From Paenibacillus lignilyticus (lineage in GTDB: Bacteria; Bacillota; Bacilli; Paenibacillales; Paenibacillaceae), in assembly GCF_017942085.1 (NCBI RefSeq), contig NZ_JAGKSP010000018.1:1-64000 (forward strand): a DNA stretch of 64,000 nucleotides. Direction: 5' to 3'. Shown here piece after piece: positions 17,353-27,298 of the stretch. Position numbers and translations under genes: made by a program. The notes under the pieces were generated by a model that was given only the letters and a program-made list of their open reading frames with translations, did no database searches and was not told the DNA's origin. Position 1 is the first letter of the stretch, and each line of letters begins with the position of its first letter.

Positions 17353-18618
17353 TTAATGGCGTTCATGAACAGCCGGCCAAGGCAGCGGATCAGGCCCGAC
17401 ATAGGCGGCGGTCGGCCGGATAATGCGGTTATTTTGCCGCTGCTCCATAATGTGCGCCGTCCAGCCCGTCAAACGAGAGATCACGAAGATCGGCGTGAAC
17501 ATCCGCGTAGGGATGCCCATGAAATGATAGGCGGTGGCGCTGTAGAAATCGAGGTTCGGAAATAAGCTTTTTTCCTGGCGCATCACCTGTTCGACGGCTT
17601 CCGAAATCGCATAGAGCTGGCTGTCATCCGCCCACAAGGAGAGTGTCTCCGACCATTTCTTGATGATGTCCGAACGCGGATCGGAAACGGTATACACCCG
17701 GTGGCCAAACCCCATAATGAGCTGCTTCGCCGCCAGTCTCGCACGCGTGGCCGCTTCCGCCTCCTCCGCATTGTCGAACTGAGTAATCAGCTCCATGACA
17801 GCCTCATTCGCTCCGCCGTGAAGATTGCCCCGCAGCGTGCCGATGCCGGTCGCAATACAAGAGTAATAGTTCGACAGCGTGGAAGCCGTTACGCGGGCGG
17901 CAAAAGTCGATGCGTTAAACTCATGCTCGGCATACAGAATAAGCGAAACATCGAATACGCGAATAGCGAGATGCTCCGCATGTTTGCCATGCAGCAAATA
18001 GAGAAAATGGCTCGCTACCGTGTAATGGTCGAGGTCGAACGGCTCTTCTTGCACCTCGCCGGTGTCCGAACCGTTCGATCCGGGGGCATCCGCAGTGACC
18101 TCGGATTCCACTCCCTCAGCGGCTTTAGCGTCAACCGAATCTTCGCTTGCCGAGGACTCCAACTGAAGCGCCTCCACCGAACCATCCCCACCGGCAGCCC
18201 GCCTATGAAAATGATGCCAATGCAGCAGCATCGGGCCTGTCAGAGCAATGAGCCGATCCGCTATATCGGCTGCGCCAACCGATGCCGATTCCGGCTCCAT
18301 CGTTCCAAGCGCGATGCAGCCCACCTGCAGCACCTCCATCGGATGCGCATCTGCAGGCAGCAGCTCCAGAATTCGCTGCAGCGTCTCCGGCAGCTGGCTT
18401 GCTTCCGCCAGCTTGCGCCGATAAGCCGCAAGCTCATCGACATTCGGCAGCTTTCCCCGAATGAGCAGATACGCCGTCTCCTCAAAGCTGCCGTGCTCTG
18501 CCAAATCCTCGATGGAATATCCGCGGTAGGTGAGTCCCAATCCGTTTTTTCCTACCGTACTGATTGCCGTTTCACCGGCTTCAATGCCGGCCAAGCCTCC
18601 GGGCTTCTTCACGGTCAT
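17353..18618 (-). CDS. prpC: Citrate/2-methylcitrate synthase with acidic insert
   Basis: 421 residues against about 370 usual. Catalytic residues are intact: His267 in LHGGANE, His306 in GFGHRVY, Asp357 in NLDFYSA. It condenses propionyl-CoA (or acetyl-CoA) with oxaloacetate; the place between prpB and prpD favours methylcitrate synthase (MmgD-like). Residues about 141-192 are an extra Ser/Glu/Asp/Ala-rich, probably disordered segment inserted between HWHHFHRR and the helix that starts FDLDHYTVASHFLYLLHG. The AGGAGG ribosome site is within the last codons of prpB; only three bases separate the genes. Confidence 0.9.
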   Translation of the reverse strand: MTVKKPGGLAGIEAGETAISTVGKNGLGLTYRGYSIEDLAEHGSFEETAYLLIRGKLPNVDELAAYRRKLAEASQLPETLQRILELLPADAHPMEVLQVGCIALGTMEPESASVGAADIADRLIALTGPMLLHWHHFHRRAAGGDGSVEALQLESSASEDSVDAKAAEGVESEVTADAPGSNGSDTGEVQEEPFDLDHYTVASHFLYLLHGKHAEHLAIRVFDVSLILYAEHEFNASTFAARVTASTLSNYYSCIATGIGTLRGNLHGGANEAVMELITQFDNAEEAEAATRARLAAKQLIMGFGHRVYTVSDPRSDIIKKWSETLSLWADDSQLYAISEAVEQVMRQEKSLFPNLDFYSATAYHFMGIPTRMFTPIFVISRLTGWTAHIMEQRQNNRIIRPTAAYVGPDPLPWPAVHERH

Positions 18619-18621
18619 CTC

Positions 18622-19524
18622 TCATTCCTCCTCCGAGTTCCGTGCGGCGAACAGCGCATCCAGCTTGCGCTCATAATCGTAGTAGCCGAGATATCGGTAC
18701 AGCTCCTCGCGCGTCTGCATTTCGCCAAGCACGGAGGCTTGAGACCCTTGCTCCCGAATCGTCTGATATACCTTTAACGCTGCCGCATTCATCGCACGGA
18801 AGGCCGACAACGGATACAGCACCAGCGATACCCCGGCCGCTGCCAGCTCATCCACCGTGAAGAGCGGGGTCCGCCCGAACTCCGTCACGTTCGCGAGCAC
18901 CGGTACCTTCACCACGTCCGTGAATGCCTTATACTCCTCCAAACTCCCGGCCGCCTCCAGAAAAATCATATCCGCACCGGCCTCCACATACGCCTGCGCC
19001 CTTGCGACAGCGCCTTCCATGCCTTCCGAAGCAAGCGCATCCGTACGTGCCATGAGCACAAAATCCGCGTCAATCTTCGCATCTGCCGCGCTTCGGATAC
19101 GATCCACCATCTCCGCAGGGCTGACGATGGCTTTGTTCGGTCGATGCCCGCAGCGCTTGGCGGCCACCTGATCCTCAATATGAATGCCAGCGGCACCGGC
19201 GCGGATCATCTCGCGTACGGTGCGCGCAATGTTAAACGCCGAACCGAAGCCGGTATCGGCGTCCACAAGCAGCGGCAATTCAACCGCGCTGCTGATGCGC
19301 CGCACGTCCTCCAGCACATCGCCCTGCGTCGTAATTCCGAGGTCCGGCAATCCGTACGATGCGTTTGCCACTCCTGCACCAGACACATACAGCGCGCGAA
19401 AACCCGCCGATTCGGCGAGCAGCGCGGCATAAGCATGAATCACTCCTGCCACCTGAAGCGGCTTCTCTTGCTGCAGCGCCTCTCGAAGCCGGCTTCCCGG
19501 CGAGCTGCGATTCGTTGATCCCAT
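18622..19524 (-). CDS. prpB: Methylisocitrate lyase
   Basis: 300 residues of the isocitrate lyase/PEP mutase fold. GALYVSGAG-like opening ([18 protein letters not shown]), metal site DADTGFG with Asp88 and Asp90, catalytic Cys125 in AAKRCGHRP, and [11 protein letters not shown]. It splits 2-methylisocitrate to pyruvate and succinate, the last step of the methylcitrate cycle. GGAG sits 10 bases before ATG. It is followed by prpC with a three-base gap, so the two are translated together. Homologous to yqiQ of B. subtilis. Confidence 0.92.
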   Translation of the reverse strand: MGSTNRSSPGSRLREALQQEKPLQVAGVIHAYAALLAESAGFRALYVSGAGVANASYGLPDLGITTQGDVLEDVRRISSAVELPLLVDADTGFGSAFNIARTVREMIRAGAAGIHIEDQVAAKRCGHRPNKAIVSPAEMVDRIRSAADAKIDADFVLMARTDALASEGMEGAVARAQAYVEAGADMIFLEAAGSLEEYKAFTDVVKVPVLANVTEFGRTPLFTVDELAAAGVSLVLYPLSAFRAMNAAALKVYQTIREQGSQASVLGEMQTREELYRYLGYYDYERKLDALFAARNSEEE

Positions 19525-19587
19525 ATGCCCTCATCTCCCTCCACAACAGACCGCAAGCAAACACCGTTCAGATTAACTGTTATCCTC

Positions 19588-20724
19588 TTAACTGCCTCGC
19601 AGCAGCTCGCCGGAAATCACCAGCCGATGAATTTCGTTCGTACCCTCGTAGATTTGCGTCACTTTCGCATCGCGGAACAGCCGCTCCGCATGCAATTCAG
19701 CCGCCAGACCGCTGCTGCCGCACCACTGCAGCGTCTTCGTCGTCGCATGCATTGCGGTATCGCTGGCGAACATCTTCGCCATGGACGCTTCCTTCGTGCA
19801 CCGCACGCCGCGCTGATGCATATCCGCCGCGCGATACACGAGCAGCGCAGCCGCCTCCACCTGCGCCGCAAGCTCCCGATACTCCGCCGCGGCTCTGCTC
19901 CGTTCCCGATGAGGCAGCGCACGCAGCAGCTGCTCGCTCAAAGTCAGCGCCGCTCGCGCAATCCCGAGCGCCTGCGCGCCAATGCCAATCCGCCCGCCGT
20001 TCAGCGCCGATTTGGCAATGGCGAAGCCTTGCCCTTCCTCGCCGAGGCGCTGGCCCGCCGGCACGATCGCATCCTCCAGGATCAGCTCGCAGGTGTTCGA
20101 TCCGTGCAGCCCCATTTTTTTCTCTTTTTTACCCACCCGAAAGCCCGGCGTATCCTTATCAACGAGAAAAGCAGTTATCCCGCCTACACTGCCGCTTTGC
20201 CCGTTATGCACCGATGCGAACAGCACGTATTGGTCGGCTTCACCCGCATTCGTTATAAACACCTTCGTGCCGTTCAGCACATAGTTATCCTCATGTCGAA
20301 CCGCTGCCGTCCGAATCGTCGAGGCATCTGAGCCTGCATGCGGCTCGGTTAACGCAAAAGCGCCTAACCATTCCCCAGAGGCGAGCTTAGGCAGACACCT
20401 CATTTTCTGCTCCGACGTGCCGTGATATAGAATCGGAAGCGTCCCAACCGACGTATGCACCGACAAAATAACCCCAACCGTCGCACTTACCCGAGCGATT
20501 TCTTCAATGGTGAGCATATAGGAGGTTAGCTCCAGCCCGCTTCCGCCCCATGCAGCCGGCACAGGCAGCCCCATCAAGCCCCTCGCGCCCATCTCCCTCA
20601 CGAGCTGCGCCGGAAAACGGTCATGCTCCTCCATTTCAGGGATGAATTTGGCTACTTCCTGCATGGCAAAATCTCGGACCCTCGCACGCAACCGTTCTTG
20701 CTCATCCGTAAAATGCAGCAGCAT
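19588..20724 (-). CDS. mmgC: Acyl-CoA dehydrogenase, short-chain type (MmgC-like)
   Basis: 378 residues. [19 protein letters not shown] opens the N-terminal helical domain; [12 protein letters not shown] and [16 protein letters not shown] are the two flavin motifs; catalytic Glu360 is in [11 protein letters not shown]. It oxidises acyl-CoA to trans-2-enoyl-CoA, passing electrons to electron-transfer flavoprotein (genes not in view). The frame extends to 20817 over the end of the neighbouring gene; start ATG 20724 has a GGGGG-type site and falls 8 bases after that gene's stop. Symbol by analogy with the B. subtilis mmg operon. Confidence 0.9.
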   Translation of the reverse strand: MLLHFTDEQERLRARVRDFAMQEVAKFIPEMEEHDRFPAQLVREMGARGLMGLPVPAAWGGSGLELTSYMLTIEEIARVSATVGVILSVHTSVGTLPILYHGTSEQKMRCLPKLASGEWLGAFALTEPHAGSDASTIRTAAVRHEDNYVLNGTKVFITNAGEADQYVLFASVHNGQSGSVGGITAFLVDKDTPGFRVGKKEKKMGLHGSNTCELILEDAIVPAGQRLGEEGQGFAIAKSALNGGRIGIGAQALGIARAALTLSEQLLRALPHRERSRAAAEYRELAAQVEAAALLVYRAADMHQRGVRCTKEASMAKMFASDTAMHATTKTLQWCGSSGLAAELHAERLFRDAKVTQIYEGTNEIHRLVISGELLRGS

Positions 20725-20732
20725 AGCAACGG

Positions 20733-21593
20733 TCACCCCCCTTCGTACGCGTAGAAGCCTCGCCCGCTCTTGCGACCCAGCCAACCGGCTGCAACATAAT
20801 TGCGAAGCAGCGGACAAGGCCGGTATTTGGAATCGCCGAAGCCTTCGTGCAGCGTTTCCATGATGGCAAGGCAGGTGTCGAGCCCAATCAGGTCAGCCAA
20901 TGCCAGCGGGCCCATCGGATGATTCATGCCCAGCTTCATCACGCCGTCGACGGCTTCGATCGAAGCCACGCCTTCATACACTGTGTACACGGCCTCATTG
21001 ATCATAGGCATCAGAATGCGGTTGGACACGAATCCCGGAAAATCCCGCACCTCCAGCGGCGTCTTCCCCATCCGCTCCGCCAGCTTCGCAATGGTGGCAT
21101 AGACATCATCCGATGTTCGCAAGCCACGAATGATTTCGACGAGCTTCATGACCGGAACGGGGTTCATAAAATGCATCCCGATCACCTGTTCCGGCCGCCC
21201 CGTCACCGCTGCCAATTCTGTGAGCGACAGCGATGACGTATTGCTTGCCAGAATCGCCCCTTGCCCGCAAATACCATCAAGCTTAGCTAACAGGGCCTTC
21301 TTCACCGGCATGCTTTCGGTTACCGCTTCGATGACAAGATCAGCGCCTGAGGCAGCCTCCAAGTCAGCCGCGGCGGTTATGCGCCCAAGCGCCTGCATGG
21401 CCGACTCTTCCGTGATTCTGCCTTTCGCAACGCTGCCGGTGAGCTGCATGCCGATTTGCGCCAATGCCTTGCTGATGCGTCCCGCTTCCGCATCATGCAG
21501 CAGCACTTGGCAGCCTGCCTGCGCGGCAACAAGCGCGATGCCGCTTCCCATCTGGCCTGCTCCGACGACCGACACATGGTGGATATCTGCCAT
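20733..21593 (-). CDS. mmgB: 3-hydroxybutyryl-CoA dehydrogenase (MmgB-like)
   Basis: 286 residues. NAD-binding GAGQMGSGIA at 11-20, SNTSSLSLTELA, active-site His141 in GMHFMNPVPVMKLVEI with Asn144, and the C-terminal helical domain with FPGFVSNRILMPMINEA. It oxidises (S)-3-hydroxyacyl-CoA to 3-ketoacyl-CoA. GGGAG lies 6 bases before ATG. It follows the thiolase gene by 81 bases and precedes mmgC by 8. No enoyl-CoA hydratase gene is in this operon, so hydration must be supplied from elsewhere. Confidence 0.92.
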   Translation of the reverse strand: MADIHHVSVVGAGQMGSGIALVAAQAGCQVLLHDAEAGRISKALAQIGMQLTGSVAKGRITEESAMQALGRITAAADLEAASGADLVIEAVTESMPVKKALLAKLDGICGQGAILASNTSSLSLTELAAVTGRPEQVIGMHFMNPVPVMKLVEIIRGLRTSDDVYATIAKLAERMGKTPLEVRDFPGFVSNRILMPMINEAVYTVYEGVASIEAVDGVMKLGMNHPMGPLALADLIGLDTCLAIMETLHEGFGDSKYRPCPLLRNYVAAGWLGRKSGRGFYAYEGG

Positions 21594-21674
21594 GAATGAC
21601 TCCCGCCTTCCCTAGCCCTTCTGCCTTTACCCTGCCATTGCTTTTTCACTTGTTTCTATACCTCAAATTCCAAC

Positions 21675-22863
<1,189 letters not shown>

Positions 22864-22871
<8 letters not shown>

Positions 22872-24072
22872 GGCGTCGCCCCCTTTCCTTTCCGCTTCCG
22901 CCACTGCCTCTTCCTTTGGGCTGCGGCATTTTCGAACTGAGGTCCAGTCCTTTGAAAATCTGCACCGCCTTCGCATCGCGCATGAACCGTTCTACCGGAT
23001 ATTCCTTCATATAGCCATAACCGCCATAGACCTGAACGGCATGAATCGTCGACGTCATCGCCGCATCCGCGGCAAAGCTAAGCGCCAGCGCAGCTTCCCA
23101 GCCTTCACCGTCCGTAAGCCCCCGATCCTCCTGCCAAGCGGCTTGATACACAAGAAGCTTCGATGCATCGGCGGCAGTCCGCATATCCGCCAGCATCCAG
23201 GCCACCGCCTGATGTTTCGCGATCGGCTTGCCGAACTGCGAACGCGCCTTGGCATAACCAAGCGCAGCTTCCGAAGCGCCTTGGGTAATTCCCGCGGCAA
23301 CCGCGGCAAGGCCGTAGCGCACACCTGCCGCCGCACGGCCTGCGATCGCGCCGCCTTGGCCGTCACGACCGATTCGCTGCCGCTTCGGTACGCGGCAATC
23401 CTGAAATTTCAAATGCGCCATTCCCGCCGAGCGCAAACCAAGCTTCTTCGTGACCGGCTGAATCAAGAGGCCGGGGCAGTCTTTCTCGATAATAAAAGCG
23501 CTGTAGCGCTTGCGTCTCCCTCCCGCGCTTTCTCCGGTTACCGCGTAAATGATGAAGAAGTCTGCCGTCGTGCCGCCGAGGATATATTTTTGCTGACCGT
23601 TTAGGACATAACACTCCTCTTCTACCCCATCGTCCTGCAACTGCAATTGCCCAAAGACGCCAATTCGAAGTGTGGTATTCGGATCAACCGCCCCCGGAAG
23701 CACGCCCGTACCCATGCTGTTCCCATCGATAAGTCTCTTCAGATAATGACGCTTCAGCTCCACGCTCCCGAACCGATGCAGCGGCCACGCCGACAGAAAA
23801 ACATGCGCCCACAGCGCCGCGCCAAGCGACGCGCTTACGCGGGACAGCTCCTCCAGCACCAGCACAAAACTGAGAAATCCTCCACCTGCGCCCCCGTCCT
23901 CCTCGGGCCAAGGCAATGCCGTAAAACCTAGCTGCGCCATCGCGTCAAACGAACGCCTGTCGAATAATTCGGCCTCATCCAGTCCGCCTGCTTCCCTTGC
24001 AACCTCATGCTCCGCAAACCGTGCCGCCATCTCGCGAATCATCAATTGTTCTTCCGTCAGAGAGAATTTCAC
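22864..24072 (-). CDS. Acyl-CoA dehydrogenase family protein without the usual catalytic Glu
   Basis: 402 residues, first gene of the operon. The fold is clear: SLTEEQLMIREMAARFAEHE, VLNGQQKYILGGTTADFFII, KARSQFGKPIAKHQ and VYGGYGYMKEYPVERFMRDA. Where short- and medium-chain enzymes have IYEGT it has QIFKGL (Lys374), and the other known Glu site (isovaleryl/long-chain type) reads AAGVRYGLA. FALTEPxAGSD is also replaced by TGVLPGAVDPNT. It may be inactive, act on another substrate, or use a residue not obvious here. A Gly/Arg/Lys-rich tail of 20 residues ends it. GTG start, with GGGGGAG 8 bases upstream. Confidence 0.85.
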
Positions 24073-24219
24073 CTCATACGCTCCCCCTTCTTGAATCAGA
24101 CAGAAGCGTTGCCTGCTATTTGGCGCTTATTACATCGTATTTTCGCCGGGGCCGATTCATGATAGAGTGGGAACAAAGGCCTCATGTTTTGACCATTACG
24201 GGTTGGAGATGATTAACGG

Positions 24220-25107
24220 ATGAATGGTGAGAATAAGCTCGATAATCAAGCAAAAGATGAATCGCTCGCGGCAGTATTTCCGGATGCCTATACGGCGGTG
24301 AAGACCGGAAATGTAGAGCTGCTCAAGCAGCTGCTGCAGGCGCATCCCGCTTTGGCGAATGCCAGGTCGCTGCAAGGCAGAACGCTGCTGCATCATCTAT
24401 GTGACTGGCCCGGACATTATCCGAACCAGCTTGAAATTGGACAAGCGCTGCTGGATGCGGGAGCAGATGTTAATGCGAGGGCTATTGATCCGGAGCGCGG
24501 AGAAACGTCGCTGCAATGGACGGCCAGCAACGACGATGTTGCGATGGCGACCTTGCTGCTGGATGCCGGCACGCCAATCGACGGCTTGAATGATGACCGC
24601 AGACCGCTTGCGCAATCCCTTTGGTATGGCTGCACGAAGGTGACGAAACTGCTCGTTCGCCGAGGCGCGGCGCTGGATCTCGAGCTTGCTGCTGCCGTAG
24701 GCCGAGTCGATTTGCTTCCCTCCTTCTTCAGCTCGGATGGAACGCTTCTGCCTAGCGCAGGCAAACACCGCGAGCCTGTAAATACAACGACTCCAAGCGC
24801 TCCCGAGGAGCTGCTGCAGCAAGCGCTCATCTATGCCATTATTGGAGGCAGCTACGAATCCGCCGCCTATCTGCTTGACCGCGGTGCCGATGTGAACGGC
24901 ATTCCTTCCGGCTTTGACCATACCGGAGCAGCACCGCTCCACTGGGCAGCGGCCGGTACGAATACGGCCATCATCCATCTGCTCCTGGACCGAGGCGCCG
25001 ATCTGAATGGGAGAGATCGCCGTTATAACGGTACGCCGCTCGGATGGGCCAATCATTTCAAACGCACCGAGCACGAAGAGCTGCTGCGCAGTTTAGGCGG
25101 CTTGTAG
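24220..25107 (+). CDS. Ankyrin repeat protein
   Basis: 295 residues with about six ankyrin units: AVKTGNVELLKQLLQAHPAL, a unit with GRTLLHHLC, QALLDAGADVNARA, MATLLLDAGTPIDGLN, AAYLLDRGADVNGIP and APLHWAAAGTNTAIIHLLLD. A less regular stretch (about 155-200) splits the repeats. No signal peptide, so a cytoplasmic protein-binding role is likely; partner unknown. Divergent from the mmg/prp operon, convergent with the DinB gene. Confidence 0.85.
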   Translation: MNGENKLDNQAKDESLAAVFPDAYTAVKTGNVELLKQLLQAHPALANARSLQGRTLLHHLCDWPGHYPNQLEIGQALLDAGADVNARAIDPERGETSLQWTASNDDVAMATLLLDAGTPIDGLNDDRRPLAQSLWYGCTKVTKLLVRRGAALDLELAAAVGRVDLLPSFFSSDGTLLPSAGKHREPVNTTTPSAPEELLQQALIYAIIGGSYESAAYLLDRGADVNGIPSGFDHTGAAPLHWAAAGTNTAIIHLLLDRGADLNGRDRRYNGTPLGWANHFKRTEHEELLRSLGGL

Positions 25108-25118
25108 AAACAAGAGAA

Positions 25119-25167
25119 AAGGCCGAGCAGTCTTCCCCTCGCATGCGAGTGGAGACCGTTCGGCCTT
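25119..25167. terminator. Bidirectional terminator between ankyrin and DinB genes
   Basis: Stem AAGGCCGA (25119-25126) with TCGGCCTT (25160-25167), extended by further imperfect pairs inward, between two convergent genes. Confidence 0.7.
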
Positions 25168-25184
25168 CTTCATGTATCCGTACA

Positions 25185-25682
25185 TCACTTCGGCGCTGTC
25201 ATGCCCATCTGTTCCCATTCTTCCTTGGAAGGACCGTACAAACCCGCAACAGGCAGTCCGGCTTGGCGCATCAGGACGGTCAGTTGACCGCGATGATGGA
25301 CCTCATGTTTGATGAAGAGCTGCATCGTCAGACCATTCTCCCAAACCTCGCCGAAAATGTTATGGCTCTCAAGCAGCTTCTCATCGGACCACTGCGAAGC
25401 CGCTTCAAGAATGGAAGCCGCTGTTTCGCGGTAGGTTGCGGCAATAACCGCTGCCGATTGCGGCGGTTCTGATTTGGCAGCCGGGGCCTTGAAATCAAGT
25501 CCGATACGGCGCAGCATCCCTGTATCATCGTGGATCAAATGCCATGCCAATTGGCCAATTGTTCTGCGACCTTCTCCGACCGCTTGAGTCAGCGATTCAT
25601 CCGTCAGCAGATCAAGAAGTTTCTGCGTCCCTTGCGATTCATCTTTATAGTCTTCAATAAAATCCTTTACCGTTCTAAACAT
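25185..25682 (-). CDS. DinB family protein
   Basis: 165 residues forming the DinB/YfiT four-helix bundle. Likely metal ligands are the His in QLAWHLIHDD and the two in KHEVHHRGQLTVLMRQAG. Family members use a bound metal, in some cases for thiol transfer (bacillithiol S-transferases), but no activity can be read here. GGAGG lies 9 bases before ATG. Single gene; the glycosyltransferase 92 bases away is downstream of nothing it shares. Confidence 0.85.
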   Translation of the reverse strand: MFRTVKDFIEDYKDESQGTQKLLDLLTDESLTQAVGEGRRTIGQLAWHLIHDDTGMLRRIGLDFKAPAAKSEPPQSAAVIAATYRETAASILEAASQWSDEKLLESHNIFGEVWENGLTMQLFIKHEVHHRGQLTVLMRQAGLPVAGLYGPSKEEWEQMGMTAPK

Positions 25683-25774
25683 TGCCTATCGCCTCCATAA
25701 CCTGCTTCGAATTCCTTCTCGCATTTACTATATCGCAGGTCTACTGACAACAGCATGTCAGTCGAGTTCAACTT

Positions 25775-27214
25775 TTATTCGTTGTTCATGCCGGCTAGTT
25801 TCTTTAGCACCATATTCAGTTCGGGATGACGGCCCAGAATCTGTTCATATTGGGCTTTCGCCTCCGCTTGCTTGCCCGCGATTGCTGTCAGATCCGCCAG
25901 CGCAAGATCCGCTTTCCAATCGGCAATGGCAGCATCCGCCGTAACGGTTCCCCGATACGTACGGAAGGCCTCCTTCGATTCTTTGAGGCTGCGCTCTGCC
26001 TGCTGCAGCAGAACCCCCGCCTGCCTCATCTTAGCTTTCGCCAAATGATACTTGGCATCCGGGAAGTTCGGCTGCACCTCAAGGGCACGCAAGCAAACGC
26101 GCTGTGCTTGCTCATAATCCTTCGTGCTCATATAGATTTTGTTCAAATACATCAGGACATCCAGCAGCCTGCCAAAATTCGGCTTACCCGGCGCAAGCCG
26201 CTCCGCTTCTAGGAATAACGCTTTTGCTTTCTCAATGTCCCCTGTCGCAAGCGTCTCTCTGCCATAATAAAGCAGCCAGCCCGGATTGTCCGGTTCCTGC
26301 TCCACCATCAGCTTCAGCAGCCGCAAGTTCCGTTCCAGCTTGTTCTGCTGACCCATAATAGCCGGCTCGTAGCCGTCATGATGAAGCCGAATGCGAACCG
26401 GACGCCGCATCATGCGGTTGTCGTACATATCTTCGCCTTCAATCACAACCTGCTCGTGAACGCGCCCGTAATAATGCAAGCCGCGATTAAGCGGGAACAT
26501 CCGTGGATTCGCATAATCAGCCGATATTTTGCCTTGGATCTGATTGACTTGGCATACATTAAGAACCGTGTGCTGAAACCGATCATGGAACATCGATGCC
26601 GCCAACCGGACAGCGCCGATGTCCTCCTGAAAGAGCCATTCATCCGCATCCACCCAGAGCACCCAATCGCTCTTGATATGTGGCAGAGCTTGATTTCGTT
26701 TCCACGCAAAATCATCATTCAGCGCCACGCTCCGAATAATCTTCACCTTCGGCATATGCTCGACAAGCTCAATCGTGCCGTCCGTAGAATCCGAGTCAAT
26801 GATAATGATCTCATCCACGGCATCCTGTAAGCTATTGACGCAGCGGACGATACAACGCGCTTCATTCCGCGTCATAATAGCGGCCGCAACGGTTACGGCC
26901 GGTTGCAGCTGCCACAATTCCGCTAAATCCTCGCGCTTGTCCCCCGGCGGTTTGCCCGCCAGCACCTTCTGCACCTCGCTCCCCCACTGCGCCTGCGGGT
27001 CTAGCACGCTGCCTCTCTCGAAGGCATGTCCTGCTTCTTGAACGCAGCCTTGATGCAGCAGCGCTTCCCCAAGAAACACCCAATTCTGTGCAAGCAGCGG
27101 CTGGCTGCGCAGACTATCCAGTGCGAGCTTCTCCGCCAGTTTGAACTTGCGGGCCGTTAGCGCTTGACGAATGGCGTTCGAAGCTGACTGTTTTCTATCC
27201 GTTGCCTGATTCAA
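25775..27214 (-). CDS. Family 2 glycosyltransferase with TPR regions
   Basis: 479 residues. An N-terminal TPR-like region (about 10-80) precedes a GT-A domain: VAAAIMTRNEARCIVRCVNS, EIIIIDSDSTDGT, then WVLWVDADEW with the DxD metal site. A second TPR region (about 290-479) ends it. This layout resembles SunS/Tpr-GT2 proteins that modify peptides or surface polymers. TTG 27214 has AAAGGAG 9 bases before it; the longer frame would start inside the terminator of the giant gene upstream. That neighbour, a secreted repeat protein, is a possible acceptor, which is only a guess. Confidence 0.83.
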   Translation of the reverse strand: MNQATDRKQSASNAIRQALTARKFKLAEKLALDSLRSQPLLAQNWVFLGEALLHQGCVQEAGHAFERGSVLDPQAQWGSEVQKVLAGKPPGDKREDLAELWQLQPAVTVAAAIMTRNEARCIVRCVNSLQDAVDEIIIIDSDSTDGTIELVEHMPKVKIIRSVALNDDFAWKRNQALPHIKSDWVLWVDADEWLFQEDIGAVRLAASMFHDRFQHTVLNVCQVNQIQGKISADYANPRMFPLNRGLHYYGRVHEQVVIEGEDMYDNRMMRRPVRIRLHHDGYEPAIMGQQNKLERNLRLLKLMVEQEPDNPGWLLYYGRETLATGDIEKAKALFLEAERLAPGKPNFGRLLDVLMYLNKIYMSTKDYEQAQRVCLRALEVQPNFPDAKYHLAKAKMRQAGVLLQQAERSLKESKEAFRTYRGTVTADAAIADWKADLALADLTAIAGKQAEAKAQYEQILGRHPELNMVLKKLAGMNNE

Positions 27215-27240
27215 GGGCTCATTCTCCTTTGGGTTGAGTT

Positions 27241-27273
27241 GAAAAGAAAAGGCCAACCTGAAATGAGTTGGCC
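27241..27273 (-). terminator. Terminator of the tandem-95 gene
   Basis: Perfect 7-bp stem GGCCAAC / GTTGGCC (27251-27257 with 27267-27273), followed on the minus strand by TTTTCTTTTC. It separates the giant gene from the glycosyltransferase gene. Confidence 0.85.
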
Positions 27274-27298
27274 ATTGGTTAAACTTCTTTACTTTCTT

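Noticed and set aside
27215-27256. Longer start of the glycosyltransferase
   Set aside because: It would begin within the terminator stem of the upstream gene, while TTG 27214 has a clear ribosome site.
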